The notes: generated by a model from the sequence alone, not told the origin. A DNA stretch of 64,000 bases from Planctomycetota bacterium (GCA_022711755.1 JAKLEA010000002.1:248001-312000); one strand, 5' to 3'; counted from the first letter of the stretch, positions 52,980 to 62,490 are shown. Numbers and translations: made by a program.

Positions 52980-54152
52980 TCAGCGGGGTTTCGCCAGAAG
53001 TTTCCGGTAGCAGCTATGAATGTCCTCAACCATCTTCCGCGCGCTGAAACGTTCCCGGCAAAGCTCACGTCCCGCTGCTCCCATGCGTCCGGACGTGCCC
53101 GGGTTTGAAGCCGCCTCCGCCGTTGCGCCTGCCAGTCCGTCAACATCGCCTGGTTTGAGAAGCCAGCCTGTCCTACCCGGGATGACGACTTCGCGCGCGC
53201 CGCCGATGTCGTATGTGACCACGGGCTTGCCGCACAGCAAGCCCTGGACGACCGTTCGGGCAAGGCCCTCGCGCATGGAAGCGTGAACCAGAATGTCCAT
53301 GGCGCTGATCATGGCCGGAATGCGGGACGGATCAACAAGCCCCGTGAAGGTCAGCCGGTCCGCGATGCCCATGCCGGCGGCTTTTCGCGCAAGCTCCTCC
53401 CGGAGGATGCCGTCTCCAACGAACATGAAACGGGCGCGGGGGCATTTCTCGATAATCGCGGGCGCGGCGCGAAGCACATCATCGTGCCCCTTCATGTGAA
53501 AGAGCCGGGCGACCTTGCCGATGACCACGTCGCCGTCGGAGAAGCCAAGCTCGGCGCGCGTCGCGGCGCGGAGCGAATCCGAATCCAGAAACGTCTCCGT
53601 CTCCATGCCGCTGTAGACGGTCAGGAACTTGTCCGGTCGGGCTACTCCGGCGTCAACCGCCTGCTGCGACATGGCGTCGCAGACGCTGATGATTTTACCG
53701 GAGACGGCTGCGGCCCGCGTTTCCAGGAAGACATAAAGCCTGTTGCGTAAACGGGATTGATATTCATCGAATGGCAGGCCGTGGATGGTATGGACAATCG
53801 CTGGAACACGCGTTCGCGCCGCCGCGAAACGCCCAAGAATCCCCGCCTTTGAACTATGCGTATGAACGATCTCCGGGGCGATTCGTCTGATCTGACGCGC
53901 GAGTTCAAAATAGGCTCGCGTGTCGTCGGGCGGGTTAATATCCCGCCGCAGGCTGGGGATGATAATTGTTTTAAAAGGTCCGGCCTTTGCGCGCTCCAGA
54001 AGCTCGCCCTCGGGACCGAGCGCCGGCCCGGTCAGCAGGAACACCTCGTAATCCGGCATCCGGCCCAGGCCTTCGCACGTCAGGAGCGTATTTTCCTGCG
54101 CCCCGCCAAGTATGAAGCGGGTGATGACGTGGACGACCTTGACGCGCGGCAT
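52980..54152 (-). CDS. Glycosyltransferase family 4 protein
   Basis: The 390-residue protein has the GT-B fold of GT4 enzymes. The N-terminal domain reads VKVVHVITRFILGGAQENTLLTCEGL and GIVHTHSSKAGILGR (typical acceptor-side loop). The nucleotide-sugar domain has VGDGILREEL and HASMREGLARTVVQGLLCGKPVVTYDIGGAREVV (EGxxxxxxE-like motif, here EGLARTVVQ). It transfers a sugar, probably to a lipid-linked or surface glycan. It starts 45 bases after the fabF stop, on the same strand. Confidence 0.92.
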   Translation of the reverse strand: MPRVKVVHVITRFILGGAQENTLLTCEGLGRMPDYEVFLLTGPALGPEGELLERAKAGPFKTIIIPSLRRDINPPDDTRAYFELARQIRRIAPEIVHTHSSKAGILGRFAAARTRVPAIVHTIHGLPFDEYQSRLRNRLYVFLETRAAAVSGKIISVCDAMSQQAVDAGVARPDKFLTVYSGMETETFLDSDSLRAATRAELGFSDGDVVIGKVARLFHMKGHDDVLRAAPAIIEKCPRARFMFVGDGILREELARKAAGMGIADRLTFTGLVDPSRIPAMISAMDILVHASMREGLARTVVQGLLCGKPVVTYDIGGAREVVIPGRTGWLLKPGDVDGLAGATAEAASNPGTSGRMGAAGRELCRERFSARKMVEDIHSCYRKLLAKPR

Positions 54153-54197
54153 GGCCCCTCCGCGATAGAATCTGCTGTTTCGCGCGGGTTCCGGCGC

Positions 54198-55439
54198 TCA
54201 TACGCGACCCAGAACGAGCGCCACATTATGACCGCCGAACCCGAACGAATTCTTCAGCACACAGTCCAGCCCGGCTTCCCTGGTCCCCTCGGCGACGAAG
54301 TCAAGGCCGAGACATGCGGGGTCGGGATTCTCAAGATTCAGCGTGCGATGGATCAGATTGTTCCGCATTGAGAGAAGACAGGCGACGATCTCAACTGCTC
54401 CGGATGCGCCGAGAAGGTGGCCGAGCATGGACTTTGTCGAACTGACCGGGATGCCCGAAGCGTGATCTCCGAAGACATCCCGAATAGCTTTCGCCTCGAT
54501 TTCATCCCCGGCTTTTGTGCCAGTTCCGTGGGCGTTGATGTAGCTTATACGTTCCGTGGCGACTTCCGCGTCCGCCATGGCGTCGCGCATTGCGCGGGCC
54601 GCCCAGCGCCCGTCCGGATCGGGCAGGCAGACGTTGAAAGCGTCGCTCGTCATCGCTCCGCCCAGGACTTCGGCGTAGATTTCCGCTCCGCGCGCCTTCG
54701 CCCGGTCCATCTCCTCAAGGACAATGACACCCGCGCCTTCTCCCATGACGAAGCCGTCGCGATCCTGATCGAATGGGCGGCATGCGCCGGACGGATTATC
54801 GTTGCGCCGGCTAAGCGCCTTCATGTTGATGAATCCGGACAGGGTCAGGCGGTTGAGCGTAGCTTCCGTGCCGCCCGCCAGAACAACGTCGCTCATGCCG
54901 TGCCGGACCTGCCATGCAGCGGAGAGGATGGCGTTCGCGCCGGAGGTACAGGCGCTGGACACGCTGAACGCGGGACCGTGCAGACCGAGCCTCATGCTGA
55001 CAAGGCTTGCCGCCGCGCCGGACATAGCCCGGGGAACCGTCAGCGGCGAAACTCGCCCGGGGCCTTTCTGAAGCAGCGCGTCATGCTGAGAGATTATCTC
55101 CTCAAGCCCGCCGATACCCGTTCCCATCATCACGGCCGCGCGGACGGGATCGAGGGCATCCAGGTCAAGCCTGGAGTCAGCGACCGCTTTTTCAGCGCAG
55201 TAGGCCGCCAGCAGCGTGAAGCGGTCCATGCGCCGGAGTTCCTTCGCGTTGAAGAACCCCTCCGGCGGGAATCCTGAAATCTCCGCTGCAATGCGGACTT
55301 CAAGGTCTTCCGCCGGGAAGCTTCGGATTGGAGCCACCCCGCTGCGCCCCTGCGCGAGCGCTGCCAGGAACTCGCTCTTTTCAGCGCCGAGCGGGCAGGC
55401 GACTCCGACGCCGGTGATGGCGACGCGCCTGCGTTTCAT
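54198..55439 (-). CDS. fabF: Beta-ketoacyl-ACP synthase II
   Basis: The 413-residue condensing enzyme elongates acyl-ACP with malonyl-ACP. The catalytic triad is in the expected motifs: Cys in SVSSACTSGANA, His in YINAHGTGTKAGD and His in STKSMLGHLLGASG. FGFGGHNVALVL near the end is the glycine-rich loop. It follows acpP by two bases; the order fabD-fabG-acpP-fabF is the standard type II fatty acid synthase cluster. Confidence 0.96.
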   Translation of the reverse strand: MKRRRVAITGVGVACPLGAEKSEFLAALAQGRSGVAPIRSFPAEDLEVRIAAEISGFPPEGFFNAKELRRMDRFTLLAAYCAEKAVADSRLDLDALDPVRAAVMMGTGIGGLEEIISQHDALLQKGPGRVSPLTVPRAMSGAAASLVSMRLGLHGPAFSVSSACTSGANAILSAAWQVRHGMSDVVLAGGTEATLNRLTLSGFINMKALSRRNDNPSGACRPFDQDRDGFVMGEGAGVIVLEEMDRAKARGAEIYAEVLGGAMTSDAFNVCLPDPDGRWAARAMRDAMADAEVATERISYINAHGTGTKAGDEIEAKAIRDVFGDHASGIPVSSTKSMLGHLLGASGAVEIVACLLSMRNNLIHRTLNLENPDPACLGLDFVAEGTREAGLDCVLKNSFGFGGHNVALVLGRV

Positions 55440-55441
55440 GG

Positions 55442-55678
55442 TTACGACTTGTGCTGTTCGATGTACTTGATAATGTCGCCGACCGTGCGGATCTTGGCGG
55501 CTTCCTCTTCGGAGACGCTCATATCGAACTTCTCCTCAAGCTCCATGACGATATCAGCCTGGTCCAGCGAATCCACGTTCAGGTCGTTGACCAGATGGGC
55601 CTCAGGCTTTACGTCCTCCTTCGGGACGCCCATTTTTTCCGCGATGACTTCAATCACGATTTCGGCTACTGATGACAC
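55442..55678 (-). CDS. acpP: Acyl carrier protein
   Basis: The 78-residue protein carries the 4'-phosphopantetheine attachment Ser in LNVDSLDQADIVMELEE, and the usual acidic four-helix composition. It is flanked by fabG and fabF, which confirms the fatty acid synthesis role. Confidence 0.97.
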   Translation of the reverse strand: MSSVAEIVIEVIAEKMGVPKEDVKPEAHLVNDLNVDSLDQADIVMELEEKFDMSVSEEEAAKIRTVGDIIKYIEQHKS

Positions 55679-55767
55679 TTTTTTCCTCCTCCTTGGCGGC
55701 TTTGCCGCCAGGCCAGTTTTCTATCCTGTTCGCTTTCCTTGACGACAGGCATTTAATCCGGAAGCTC

Positions 55768-56517
55768 CTAAATCACAAGCCCGCCGTCCACGCAGACCAC
55801 CTGTCCGGTGATATAGCCCGCGTTCGGTCCGGCAAGGAATACCACGACATTCGCCGCGTCGTCAACCTCGCCGAATCTTCCAAGTGCAATGCGTCCGCAG
55901 AATTCCTTCTCGAACTCTTCGGTGACGCCCCTGGTCATGTCCGTCCTGATGAAACCGGGCGCGACCGCGTTGACGCGGATGTTCCGTCCGCCCAGTTCCC
56001 TTGCAAGCGATTTGGTCAGGCCGATCACGCCTGCTTTCGAGGCGCAATAGTTGGCCTGCCCCGCGTTGCCGGCCACGCCGGCGACGCTGCTGATGTTCAC
56101 AATGCTGCCGCTGCGCTGCCTGATCATCCAGCGCGCGGCTGCCCGGCAGCCGTTGAAGCAACCCTTCAGGTTCGTCTCAATGACTGCGTCCCAGCTTTCT
56201 TCGCTCATGCGCGCGAGGAGACCATCCCTGGCGATTCCGGCATTGTTAACGAGGATATCCAGTCTTCCCCGTTTTTCAAACACATCTTTGGCAAGCTCGG
56301 CGAAGGCGTCAGTATCCCTGACGTCAAGCGTCCGGACCTCCGCGCATCCGCCCGAAGCCCGGATTTCGGACTCGAGATTTTGCAGGCAATCTTCAGAGCG
56401 CGCAACGGCGACAACGCAGGCTCCCGCCTCCGCCAGCCTGATTGCCACGCAGCGCCCGATGCCGCGGCTTGCGCCCGTGACGATCGCCGTCTGTCCCTCC
56501 AGCGCCCGCCCGCTCAT
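55768..56517 (-). CDS. fabG: 3-oxoacyl-ACP reductase
   Basis: The 249-residue short-chain dehydrogenase shows the NADPH-binding TGASRGIGR, the NNAGIARDG turn, the Ser-Tyr-Lys active site (NISSVAGVAGNAGQANYCASKAG), and the VNAVAPGFIRTDM motif. Start is at 56517, one base after the fabD stop. Confidence 0.95.
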   Translation of the reverse strand: MSGRALEGQTAIVTGASRGIGRCVAIRLAEAGACVVAVARSEDCLQNLESEIRASGGCAEVRTLDVRDTDAFAELAKDVFEKRGRLDILVNNAGIARDGLLARMSEESWDAVIETNLKGCFNGCRAAARWMIRQRSGSIVNISSVAGVAGNAGQANYCASKAGVIGLTKSLARELGGRNIRVNAVAPGFIRTDMTRGVTEEFEKEFCGRIALGRFGEVDDAANVVVFLAGPNAGYITGQVVCVDGGLVI

Positions 56518-56518
56518 G

Positions 56519-57448
56519 TCAGAATTTGCTCAACTGGTCGCAGGAGTTGATGCTTGCGCACGGCCTGGACCTGTCAATCCTGCGCAACAGCCCGCAGAGC
56601 ACCCTGCCGGGGCCGATTTCCCTGAAGACCGTGAACCCCTCGTTGATGAGCCATGCCATGCTGTGCTTCCAGCGCACCGGACTTGTCACCTGCCTGATGA
56701 GGCATTCCCGTATGTCAGCCGGTTCGCCGTGCGGCGCGGCGGTGACGTTGGATATAATCGAAAATTTCGGCGCGCGAATCTCTACGTCGTTCAGAACTTC
56801 ACGCATGGCGTCGGCAGCGCTCTTCATCAGCATGCAGTGATAGGCGCCGGCGACGTCAAGATGCGTGACCATGGTCGCGCCGCGCTCCTTGCAGGCGGCG
56901 GCGGCTTTCTCAACTGTCGCCTTATCCCCCGTGATGACGAGCTGCTCCGGGGCGTTGTAATTTGCCGGTGCGCAGACAGTGCCATCCCGGGCTGCGTCGG
57001 CGCATATGGCCTCCACGTCGCTGTCCGTCAGGCCGACGATCGCAGCCATTCCGCCCGGGCGCGCCTCAGCGGCCTGCTGCATGAGCCTTCCGCGCTTCTG
57101 AACGAGTTTTACGGCATCGCCGAAAGCGATGCTGTCCGCGCAGACCAGCGCGGAATATTCGCCCAGGCTGAGTCCGGCCGCGCCCATGCACTCGGAGTCC
57201 TGGGGATGAACGTCGCGGATGACGCGCAGTATCGCAATGCTTAATGTCAAAAGGGCGGGCTGGCAAACGTCAGAGCGTCCGAGTTCGGATTCCGGGCCTT
57301 CAGAGCATATCTTCCGCATCGGCAGCCCGGTCAACCCCTCGGCTTCGTGGAAGGTTTCTGCTGCGATGGCGTAAATGTCGCAGAAGTCCCGGCCCATTCC
57401 GACGGCCTGCGCCCCCTGCCCGGGGAATAGAAAGGCTCGTTTGCTCAC
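56519..57448 (-). CDS. fabD: Malonyl-CoA:ACP transacylase
   Basis: The 309-residue protein loads malonate onto ACP. It contains the GQGAQAVGMG start, the serine active-site motif GLSLGEYSAL, and the Gln/His-bearing GAYHCMLM segment. The start is a GTG at 57448, with GGGAG about 10 bases upstream. It is the first gene of the fab cluster; fabH and plsX, which often precede it, are not here. Confidence 0.95.
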   Translation of the reverse strand: MSKRAFLFPGQGAQAVGMGRDFCDIYAIAAETFHEAEGLTGLPMRKICSEGPESELGRSDVCQPALLTLSIAILRVIRDVHPQDSECMGAAGLSLGEYSALVCADSIAFGDAVKLVQKRGRLMQQAAEARPGGMAAIVGLTDSDVEAICADAARDGTVCAPANYNAPEQLVITGDKATVEKAAAACKERGATMVTHLDVAGAYHCMLMKSAADAMREVLNDVEIRAPKFSIISNVTAAPHGEPADIRECLIRQVTSPVRWKHSMAWLINEGFTVFREIGPGRVLCGLLRRIDRSRPCASINSCDQLSKF

Positions 57449-57560
57449 CGTCTTGAGTCTCCCGTTCCTTCGAGATTCCGGCGATTCCCGCGACGCCGCA
57501 TCCCGTTCGCGCAGAAAAATTTGCGCCGTGGCGCTCCGGAAATCCCCATTTCAGTTATAG

Positions 57561-57589
57561 AAGCTATCCCGGAAACGGGGTTGTGTCAA
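57561..57589 (-). promoter_or_regulatory. Candidate promoter for the fab cluster
   Basis: On the minus strand a consensus TTGACA (57589-57584) is followed after 17 bases by TAGCTT (57566-57561). The -10 is weak. It would give a leader of about 105 bases before the fabD GTG. Confidence 0.35.
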
Positions 57590-57687
57590 CGCCAAAACCC
57601 GCATCTGGCCATGCCGATGGTCATAAACGACTACTGGTAAAGGCGTTACTTCGTTTTTTCACGCACCGCAGATGCGGTCCGGAGTTT

Positions 57688-58929
57688 TCAGATCACCACG
57701 CAACCCGCGCCGAGGATCTGCTTCGGCGTTGACGCGAACTCGATCTTCAGCACGGTCACGCCGGCTATCTTGTCCGGGCTTGCGGCGGGAAGCCCCTTCA
57801 GAATGAGGCGTTCCTTGTCCTGCTCGAACTTGATGCTCTTTCCGCCGATCAGGAAGCTTGCGCCCTTGACCTTTGCCTGAAGCCCGCCGATGACCAGTTC
57901 CTTCCCCGGCCAGCGGCTGCACCAGAAATAACCCGTTTTTCCCTTCAGCGTGAATGCCCCCGTCGGCATCCACTCGAACAGGTTGTCGCAGCGCGTGACC
58001 GCGCCGTAGGCGGCTTCGCCGTTCTTCTCCAGCCATTTGCCGACTGCCGTCAGGCGTTCCGTCGCTTCTTCGGGGATTGAGCCGTCCGGTTTCGGTCCGA
58101 TGTTCAGCAGCAGGTTCCCGCAACCCGCTGAGCACTGGCGCAGCATGTCAATCACGCGGCGCGTGGAGTGCCAGTCCTCCGGCGGCGCGGGTTGCCAGCC
58201 CCAGGAGCCGTTGAACGTCATGCAGGCCTCCCATGCGCGCCCGGCCTGCTCCGCCCGGATGTGCTCCTCCGGCGTGCCGAAATCCTCGGGCAGTTGGGAG
58301 CGGTTGTTGATGATGATGTGGGGCTGAAGCTCCCGGACCATCGCGTTCATATTCGCGCTTTCCCAAAGCTCCGGGGAACTCAGCGGCCACGACACGTCGT
58401 ACCACATGATGTCAATCTTGCCGTAGTTGGTCAGAAGCTCCCGCACGCAGCCCTGCGTGAAGTCCACGAAGCGCCTGCGGGCGTTCTCGTCTTTTGCGCA
58501 GTTCGCGCCGTCCGGGTGATGCCAGTCCATGAGGGAGTAGTAGAAGCCGATCCTGAGTCCGAACTCGCGGCAGGCCTCGACGTATTCGCGCACCAGGTCG
58601 CGCCCTGGGCCGGTCTTCGCGGAGTTGTAGTCGGTCTGCTTCGTGTCCCAGTTGCAGAAGCCTTCATGATGCTTGGTTGTCATGACCATGTATTTCATGC
58701 CGGCCTTTTTGGCCAGCCGCGCCCAGTCCCGCGCCGGGCGGGGCTTCGGCTTGAAGGTCGCGGCCAGTTTCTCGTATTCCGGAAACGGGATTCGCTCGCG
58801 GTTCATCACCCACTCGTGCCGCCCGAGTTGCGCGTAAAGCCCCCAGTGGACGAACATCCCGAAACGGGCGTCATGCCACCACTTCATCCTCTTGGCCCTT
58901 GTCTTTTCCGCATCAATCGCCTTTGCCAT
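57688..58929 (-). CDS. Alpha-L-fucosidase (GH29)
   Basis: The 413-residue enzyme hydrolyses alpha-L-fucosides with retention. It starts with MKWWHDARFGMFVHWGLYA, has KYMVMTTKHHEGFCNWD, and the nucleophile D178 in GKIDIMWYDVSWP. The C-terminal beta domain (TRCDNLFEWMPTGAFTLKGKTG onward) is present. There is no signal peptide, so it works on fucosylated oligosaccharides inside the cell, after import. It lies upstream of the fab cluster on the same strand but is separated by 239 bases with the probable fab promoter. Confidence 0.93.
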   Translation of the reverse strand: MAKAIDAEKTRAKRMKWWHDARFGMFVHWGLYAQLGRHEWVMNRERIPFPEYEKLAATFKPKPRPARDWARLAKKAGMKYMVMTTKHHEGFCNWDTKQTDYNSAKTGPGRDLVREYVEACREFGLRIGFYYSLMDWHHPDGANCAKDENARRRFVDFTQGCVRELLTNYGKIDIMWYDVSWPLSSPELWESANMNAMVRELQPHIIINNRSQLPEDFGTPEEHIRAEQAGRAWEACMTFNGSWGWQPAPPEDWHSTRRVIDMLRQCSAGCGNLLLNIGPKPDGSIPEEATERLTAVGKWLEKNGEAAYGAVTRCDNLFEWMPTGAFTLKGKTGYFWCSRWPGKELVIGGLQAKVKGASFLIGGKSIKFEQDKERLILKGLPAASPDKIAGVTVLKIEFASTPKQILGAGCVVI

Positions 58930-59296
58930 TGCGTGTTCCCCTTTCGTATCGAAACTCTTTCCTTATCTCCCGGATGGTTTGGTGATCCGCGCAGGAGACG
59001 ATGTTCATGCCTTAGCTTTGTGAAGTTTAGCCGGTCCTTCGGAGCATTTCCATACCGATCATGAGTTAAAAGGCATTTGCGATGCGACCACCGGTAAGGG
59101 CACGTTGCAACGTGCCCCTACCGATGGTGTGTTTTTTGTTGCATCGCAAATGGCTCTGAGTTACGCATTGCATTGAAGGGCATCTGCGATCTTATGCGTC
59201 CGGGTTGAACGGCCCTGTCAGCGCCGTTATTCTGATTGCCGCTTCTCGCGCTCGGTCGCTGATCGCGCGCTTTCCCGCGTTTCGGAGGTCAAACCA
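58930..59296. other. Divergent intergenic region with nested palindromic repeat
   Basis: This 367-base stretch between the fucosidase and the aminotransferase holds a large palindromic repeat (listed) and, at the right end, GGAGG before the GTG start at 59297. No coding sequence is recognised. Confidence 0.5.
59074..59152. repeat. Nested palindromic repeat, GGTAGGGGCACG type
   Basis: The core 59087-59128 is a 21-bp near-perfect stem with two mismatches, centred on a perfect 20-base palindrome at 59098-59117 (GGGCACGTTG and its inverse). Outer arms 59074-59085 (catttgcgatgc) and 59141-59152 are also perfectly inverted. The CCCCTACC end is like the palindrome at 23113-23135, though the loop differs. 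Confidence 0.65.
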
Positions 59297-60694
59297 GTGA
59301 ACGAAGCTTCCCCCCGCCCGGCTTGCCCGGGCCGTTACGAGCCTGCGCCTTATCGTCTTGACTTATCCACCTGCCCGTCAATCCCGGTTCCCCCGCCGGG
59401 GCCGCGCTCGCGGGAAATGCACGCGCGCGCGGAACGCATTATGCGCGGCTATTCCGGGCAGGTCCGCCTTTTCCCCGTCGTCTTCGCCGAGGGCAAAGGC
59501 TGCGCGCTTCAGGACGCCGACGGCAATCGTTACATTGACTTCTCCAGCGGCATCTACGTCACCAACCTGGGCCACTGCCATCCGAAGGTCTCCGAGGCCG
59601 TCGCCGACGCCGCGCGGACGCTGATGAACGCGCACGACTTCACGACCCCGATCAAGCTCCGACTCCTGGAACTGCTCATGGAAATCCTGCCGGGGGACTT
59701 CGCCGGCGTTCAGCTTTACGACTCCGGAACAACCGCCGTCGAGGCCGCTCTTCGCACCTGCCGAGCCGCGACGGGAAAGGGCGAGTTCCTGAGTTTCTTC
59801 CGCGATTTCCACGGCAAGACCCTCGGCGCGGTCAGCCTTGCCCGCATGAATTCTGTCTACGCGCAGACCCGCATGCCCGGCTTCTATATGCTTCCCCGAC
59901 CGGACACCTACCGCCCGCTCTGGCAGCGCCCTGACGGCAGCCTTGATACGGAGAAATATCTCGATCTCTACGACGAGTTTCTCCGGGAGGGCACGTCCGG
60001 TCAGGTAGCCGCCGTCGTCATCGAACCGATCCAGGGCTGGGCCGGATCAATCATGCCGCCGGATGACTTTCTTCCCAAACTCAGGACGTTCTGCGACAAA
60101 CGCGGGATAATCCTCTTCGCCGATGAGGTTCTCACCGGCATGGGCCGCGCGGGGCATTGGCTCTGCTGCGAGCGATGGAACACGCTGCCGGACGTCGCCA
60201 CGCTGGGCAAGGGTCTGGGCAACGGATTCCCGGTGACGGCCATGATTGTTCGCAAGCCCTATGCGGACGCGGTTGACAAAATCTCCGCGTCAACCAGTTA
60301 CGGCGGCAACCCGATGGCCTGCGCCGCCGCAGTCGCCAGCATCGAGGTAATCATCGAGGAAGGATTGCTTGAGCACGCGCGGGAGCTTGAGGCGTATTTC
60401 CTCAGGCGTATGGCGGACTGGCCGAAGAAGTACGTCATCGTCGGCGACGTCCGCTGTATGGGCTGCCTGCTGGGCGTCGAACTCGTGAAGGACAAGGTTA
60501 CAAAGGAGCCTTTCGACGAAGCGGGAAAGCGTGTCTACGTCAAGGCATTCGAGAGGGGCCTTGCCTGGATTCCGGCGGGGCACATTCTCCGCATGAGTCC
60601 GCCGCTGGTAATGCCGATTGAGGTTGCAGTTAAAGGGATGGACATCATTGAGGAGGCAATCGCCGAGACGGAGAGGGAGTTGGCGATGATTTAA
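59297..60694 (+). CDS. Class III aminotransferase (PLP-dependent, acetylornithine/4-aminobutyrate type)
   Basis: The 465-residue enzyme has the fold type I layout: VTNLGHCHPKVSEAV near the start, DSGTTAVEAALRTCRAATGK (phosphate-binding turn), FFRDFHGKTLGA, ILFADEVLTGMGRAGHW (pyridine-nitrogen Asp), and the PLP Lys K305 in TLGKGLGNGFPV. It transfers an amino group from omega-amino compounds to 2-oxoglutarate or pyruvate; the exact substrate is unknown. The GTG start has GGAGG at good spacing. It is convergent with the nuclease-domain gene. Confidence 0.9.
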   Translation: MNEASPRPACPGRYEPAPYRLDLSTCPSIPVPPPGPRSREMHARAERIMRGYSGQVRLFPVVFAEGKGCALQDADGNRYIDFSSGIYVTNLGHCHPKVSEAVADAARTLMNAHDFTTPIKLRLLELLMEILPGDFAGVQLYDSGTTAVEAALRTCRAATGKGEFLSFFRDFHGKTLGAVSLARMNSVYAQTRMPGFYMLPRPDTYRPLWQRPDGSLDTEKYLDLYDEFLREGTSGQVAAVVIEPIQGWAGSIMPPDDFLPKLRTFCDKRGIILFADEVLTGMGRAGHWLCCERWNTLPDVATLGKGLGNGFPVTAMIVRKPYADAVDKISASTSYGGNPMACAAAVASIEVIIEEGLLEHARELEAYFLRRMADWPKKYVIVGDVRCMGCLLGVELVKDKVTKEPFDEAGKRVYVKAFERGLAWIPAGHILRMSPPLVMPIEVAVKGMDIIEEAIAETERELAMI

Positions 60695-60712
60695 TCTCAA
60701 CCTTGTAACTCG

Positions 60713-62245
60713 TCACCTCCGCCTGACGACGACGCGGTTATCCACAACCTCGAAGGTGAAGCCGGCCGGACCCAGGATTTCCGCAAGCGCGGCGTGGCAT
60801 GGCTTTGGCTCAAGGATCGGCTTGGCATACCTGGTCGCCGCCGGACCGAGCCTCTTCTCGGATTCCGCAGCGTCATATGTGACGCCGACCTGGTTCAGGA
60901 CGAGATGTACCGCCTGCGTGATCGTGATCCTGTTCGCAGGCCCGGAGCCGAAATCGAATGGGGGACGATACGAAACAACGTCCTGGAGGGCGGTCTGCGC
61001 CTGCCGCAGCAGCACAATCTTTGCATCCCGGAGTTCGTAACGAAGGCCGAAAGGCTTGATCAGTTCCTCAATCGCCTCCCCGCAACGCGTTCCGCGCAGG
61101 TCTGGGCGGATGAACGTCCGCCCGCGCGTCCCAATATGCCGTTCCGACGCATCGCGGTCGTACTCGAGTCCGACCTGTGAGGCGATTTCCTTCATCGCCA
61201 TCTGGAGCGACACCTTCTCATCATCCCCGAGCGCGTAGGGCCTTGTCAGCGTCACCTTCAGTTCGAGCCTTTCCTCGGGGGTCATGTCGCGCAGGAGCGC
61301 GCTACCGTCAACAAGGCTGTAAGCCAGCCCATGCTCCGAAAGCAGTTCCACCAGCGCGTCGCGGCATGTCTGCTTCTTAAGGTCCGGCCTCACGGCGGTC
61401 TGCGCCCGATCCCCGAGGTCCGTCGCCGACTGCGCGCGGTTGAACGGAATCCCCGCCTGATCGAGCAGGCAGGCCGCCGCGTCCAGGACGCGGATTTCAT
61501 CCCGAGGCTCGGACGCAAACGCCTCCGGATACGGCGGGGAGAGCGAAACCCATCTTCGCATCGCCCGTTTGAAGGTCCCATCGCTCATCGCGTCCGGCCT
61601 GATCCCGCCGGCGGCGTCCTCACGCGCTTTTCGCAGCCTGTCCTCGGCTATCATCCGCATCGTCGCGTCGGGATCGGGCATGCCCCACATGCCCCGCCGC
61701 GACTCCTTCGCCAGTTTCTCGAAGCGATTGAAAACAGTTCCGTAAGCGGCTGCGTCTGCAGGGGCGTCCGGCGCCGCGCCGAAGCCGCCCTCGACGAATC
61801 CGTATCCAAGCCTGACAAGCTCAAGATTGACGAAAAGCCCATCCGGAGCGCGGAACAGGAACGCGGGAACCGGTTCCTCCGGATTGCCCTCAGGCTGTCC
61901 TTCGGGGAACTCCGCAAAAACCTTTTCGCCGGTCAGAAGATGTTCAAGGTAACGCGCCGCCTCCCGCCCGAAAGATCGCGTTCGGACGTCAAGGCTCTCT
62001 GCGTCCGGAAGATCAACCCCCGCGAGGCTGACCGCACGCTCCCGACCATCATGACTTATAACCAGAATGTCCCCGTCGAGAAGCTCAATGACGGCGCATG
62101 GAGCTTTTCCTGCAAGGTCCTTTCTCGGGAACTCGATAATCCCCTCTTCTTCAGCGGCGCCCGCAAAGCCGTTCGCGCCAAAGATCGCCAACATGACAAG
62201 CGCCGTCAGACATACATGTTTGAATAGCGTGTTTAGAAAGTTCAC
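60713..62245 (-). CDS. Exported degenerate nuclease-domain protein with three C-terminal repeats
   Basis: From the GTG at 62245 the 510-residue protein has a signal peptide (VCLTALVMLAIFGANGFAGA). Residues about 50-190 match the thermonuclease (SNase) fold: AVSLAGVDLPDAES, ARYLEHLLTGEKVFAEF and FVNLELVRLGYGFVEGG. The active-site arginines of the family are missing: S73 replaces the Arg of VRLxGID, and no Arg follows the VPAFLF strand, so it is probably not a nuclease. Residues 233-321, 331-415 and 424-510 are three copies of an 85-residue unit (VxLxxPY ... QxGxxY ... RPDL ... C ... AxxEL ... GxxY ... VLLR), each with one conserved Cys (C294, C388, C483). The units resemble secretin/STN domains. 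Confidence 0.8.
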   Translation of the reverse strand: MNFLNTLFKHVCLTALVMLAIFGANGFAGAAEEEGIIEFPRKDLAGKAPCAVIELLDGDILVISHDGRERAVSLAGVDLPDAESLDVRTRSFGREAARYLEHLLTGEKVFAEFPEGQPEGNPEEPVPAFLFRAPDGLFVNLELVRLGYGFVEGGFGAAPDAPADAAAYGTVFNRFEKLAKESRRGMWGMPDPDATMRMIAEDRLRKAREDAAGGIRPDAMSDGTFKRAMRRWVSLSPPYPEAFASEPRDEIRVLDAAACLLDQAGIPFNRAQSATDLGDRAQTAVRPDLKKQTCRDALVELLSEHGLAYSLVDGSALLRDMTPEERLELKVTLTRPYALGDDEKVSLQMAMKEIASQVGLEYDRDASERHIGTRGRTFIRPDLRGTRCGEAIEELIKPFGLRYELRDAKIVLLRQAQTALQDVVSYRPPFDFGSGPANRITITQAVHLVLNQVGVTYDAAESEKRLGPAATRYAKPILEPKPCHAALAEILGPAGFTFEVVDNRVVVRRR

Positions 62246-62394
62246 GAGTTGGATTTTATCTTCTCTTTCCGGCTATTTCCAGCGACGCGGGGTGGCGGCC
62301 TTCCCGCCTGTAATCCAACCTCTTGGGATTCTGTCTGAGCTTTCGCCGGGCGGATAATTGGGCAAAAGAGACATGAATCCCCGCCCGATATGAT

Positions 62395-62423
62395 TTGCAT
62401 TAATCGGAGCGAGACAGTAATAA
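62395..62423 (+). promoter_or_regulatory. Candidate promoter for rpmH-mtaB
   Basis: TTGCAT (62395-62400) and TAATAA (62418-62423) are 17 bases apart. The leader before rpmH would be about 60 bases. Confidence 0.45.
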
Positions 62424-62490
62424 ATATGCCCTTGCATAACGCATGGACGGGGAAAACACGCTCCGATCCGCATAAGAAAGGACATCAGGG

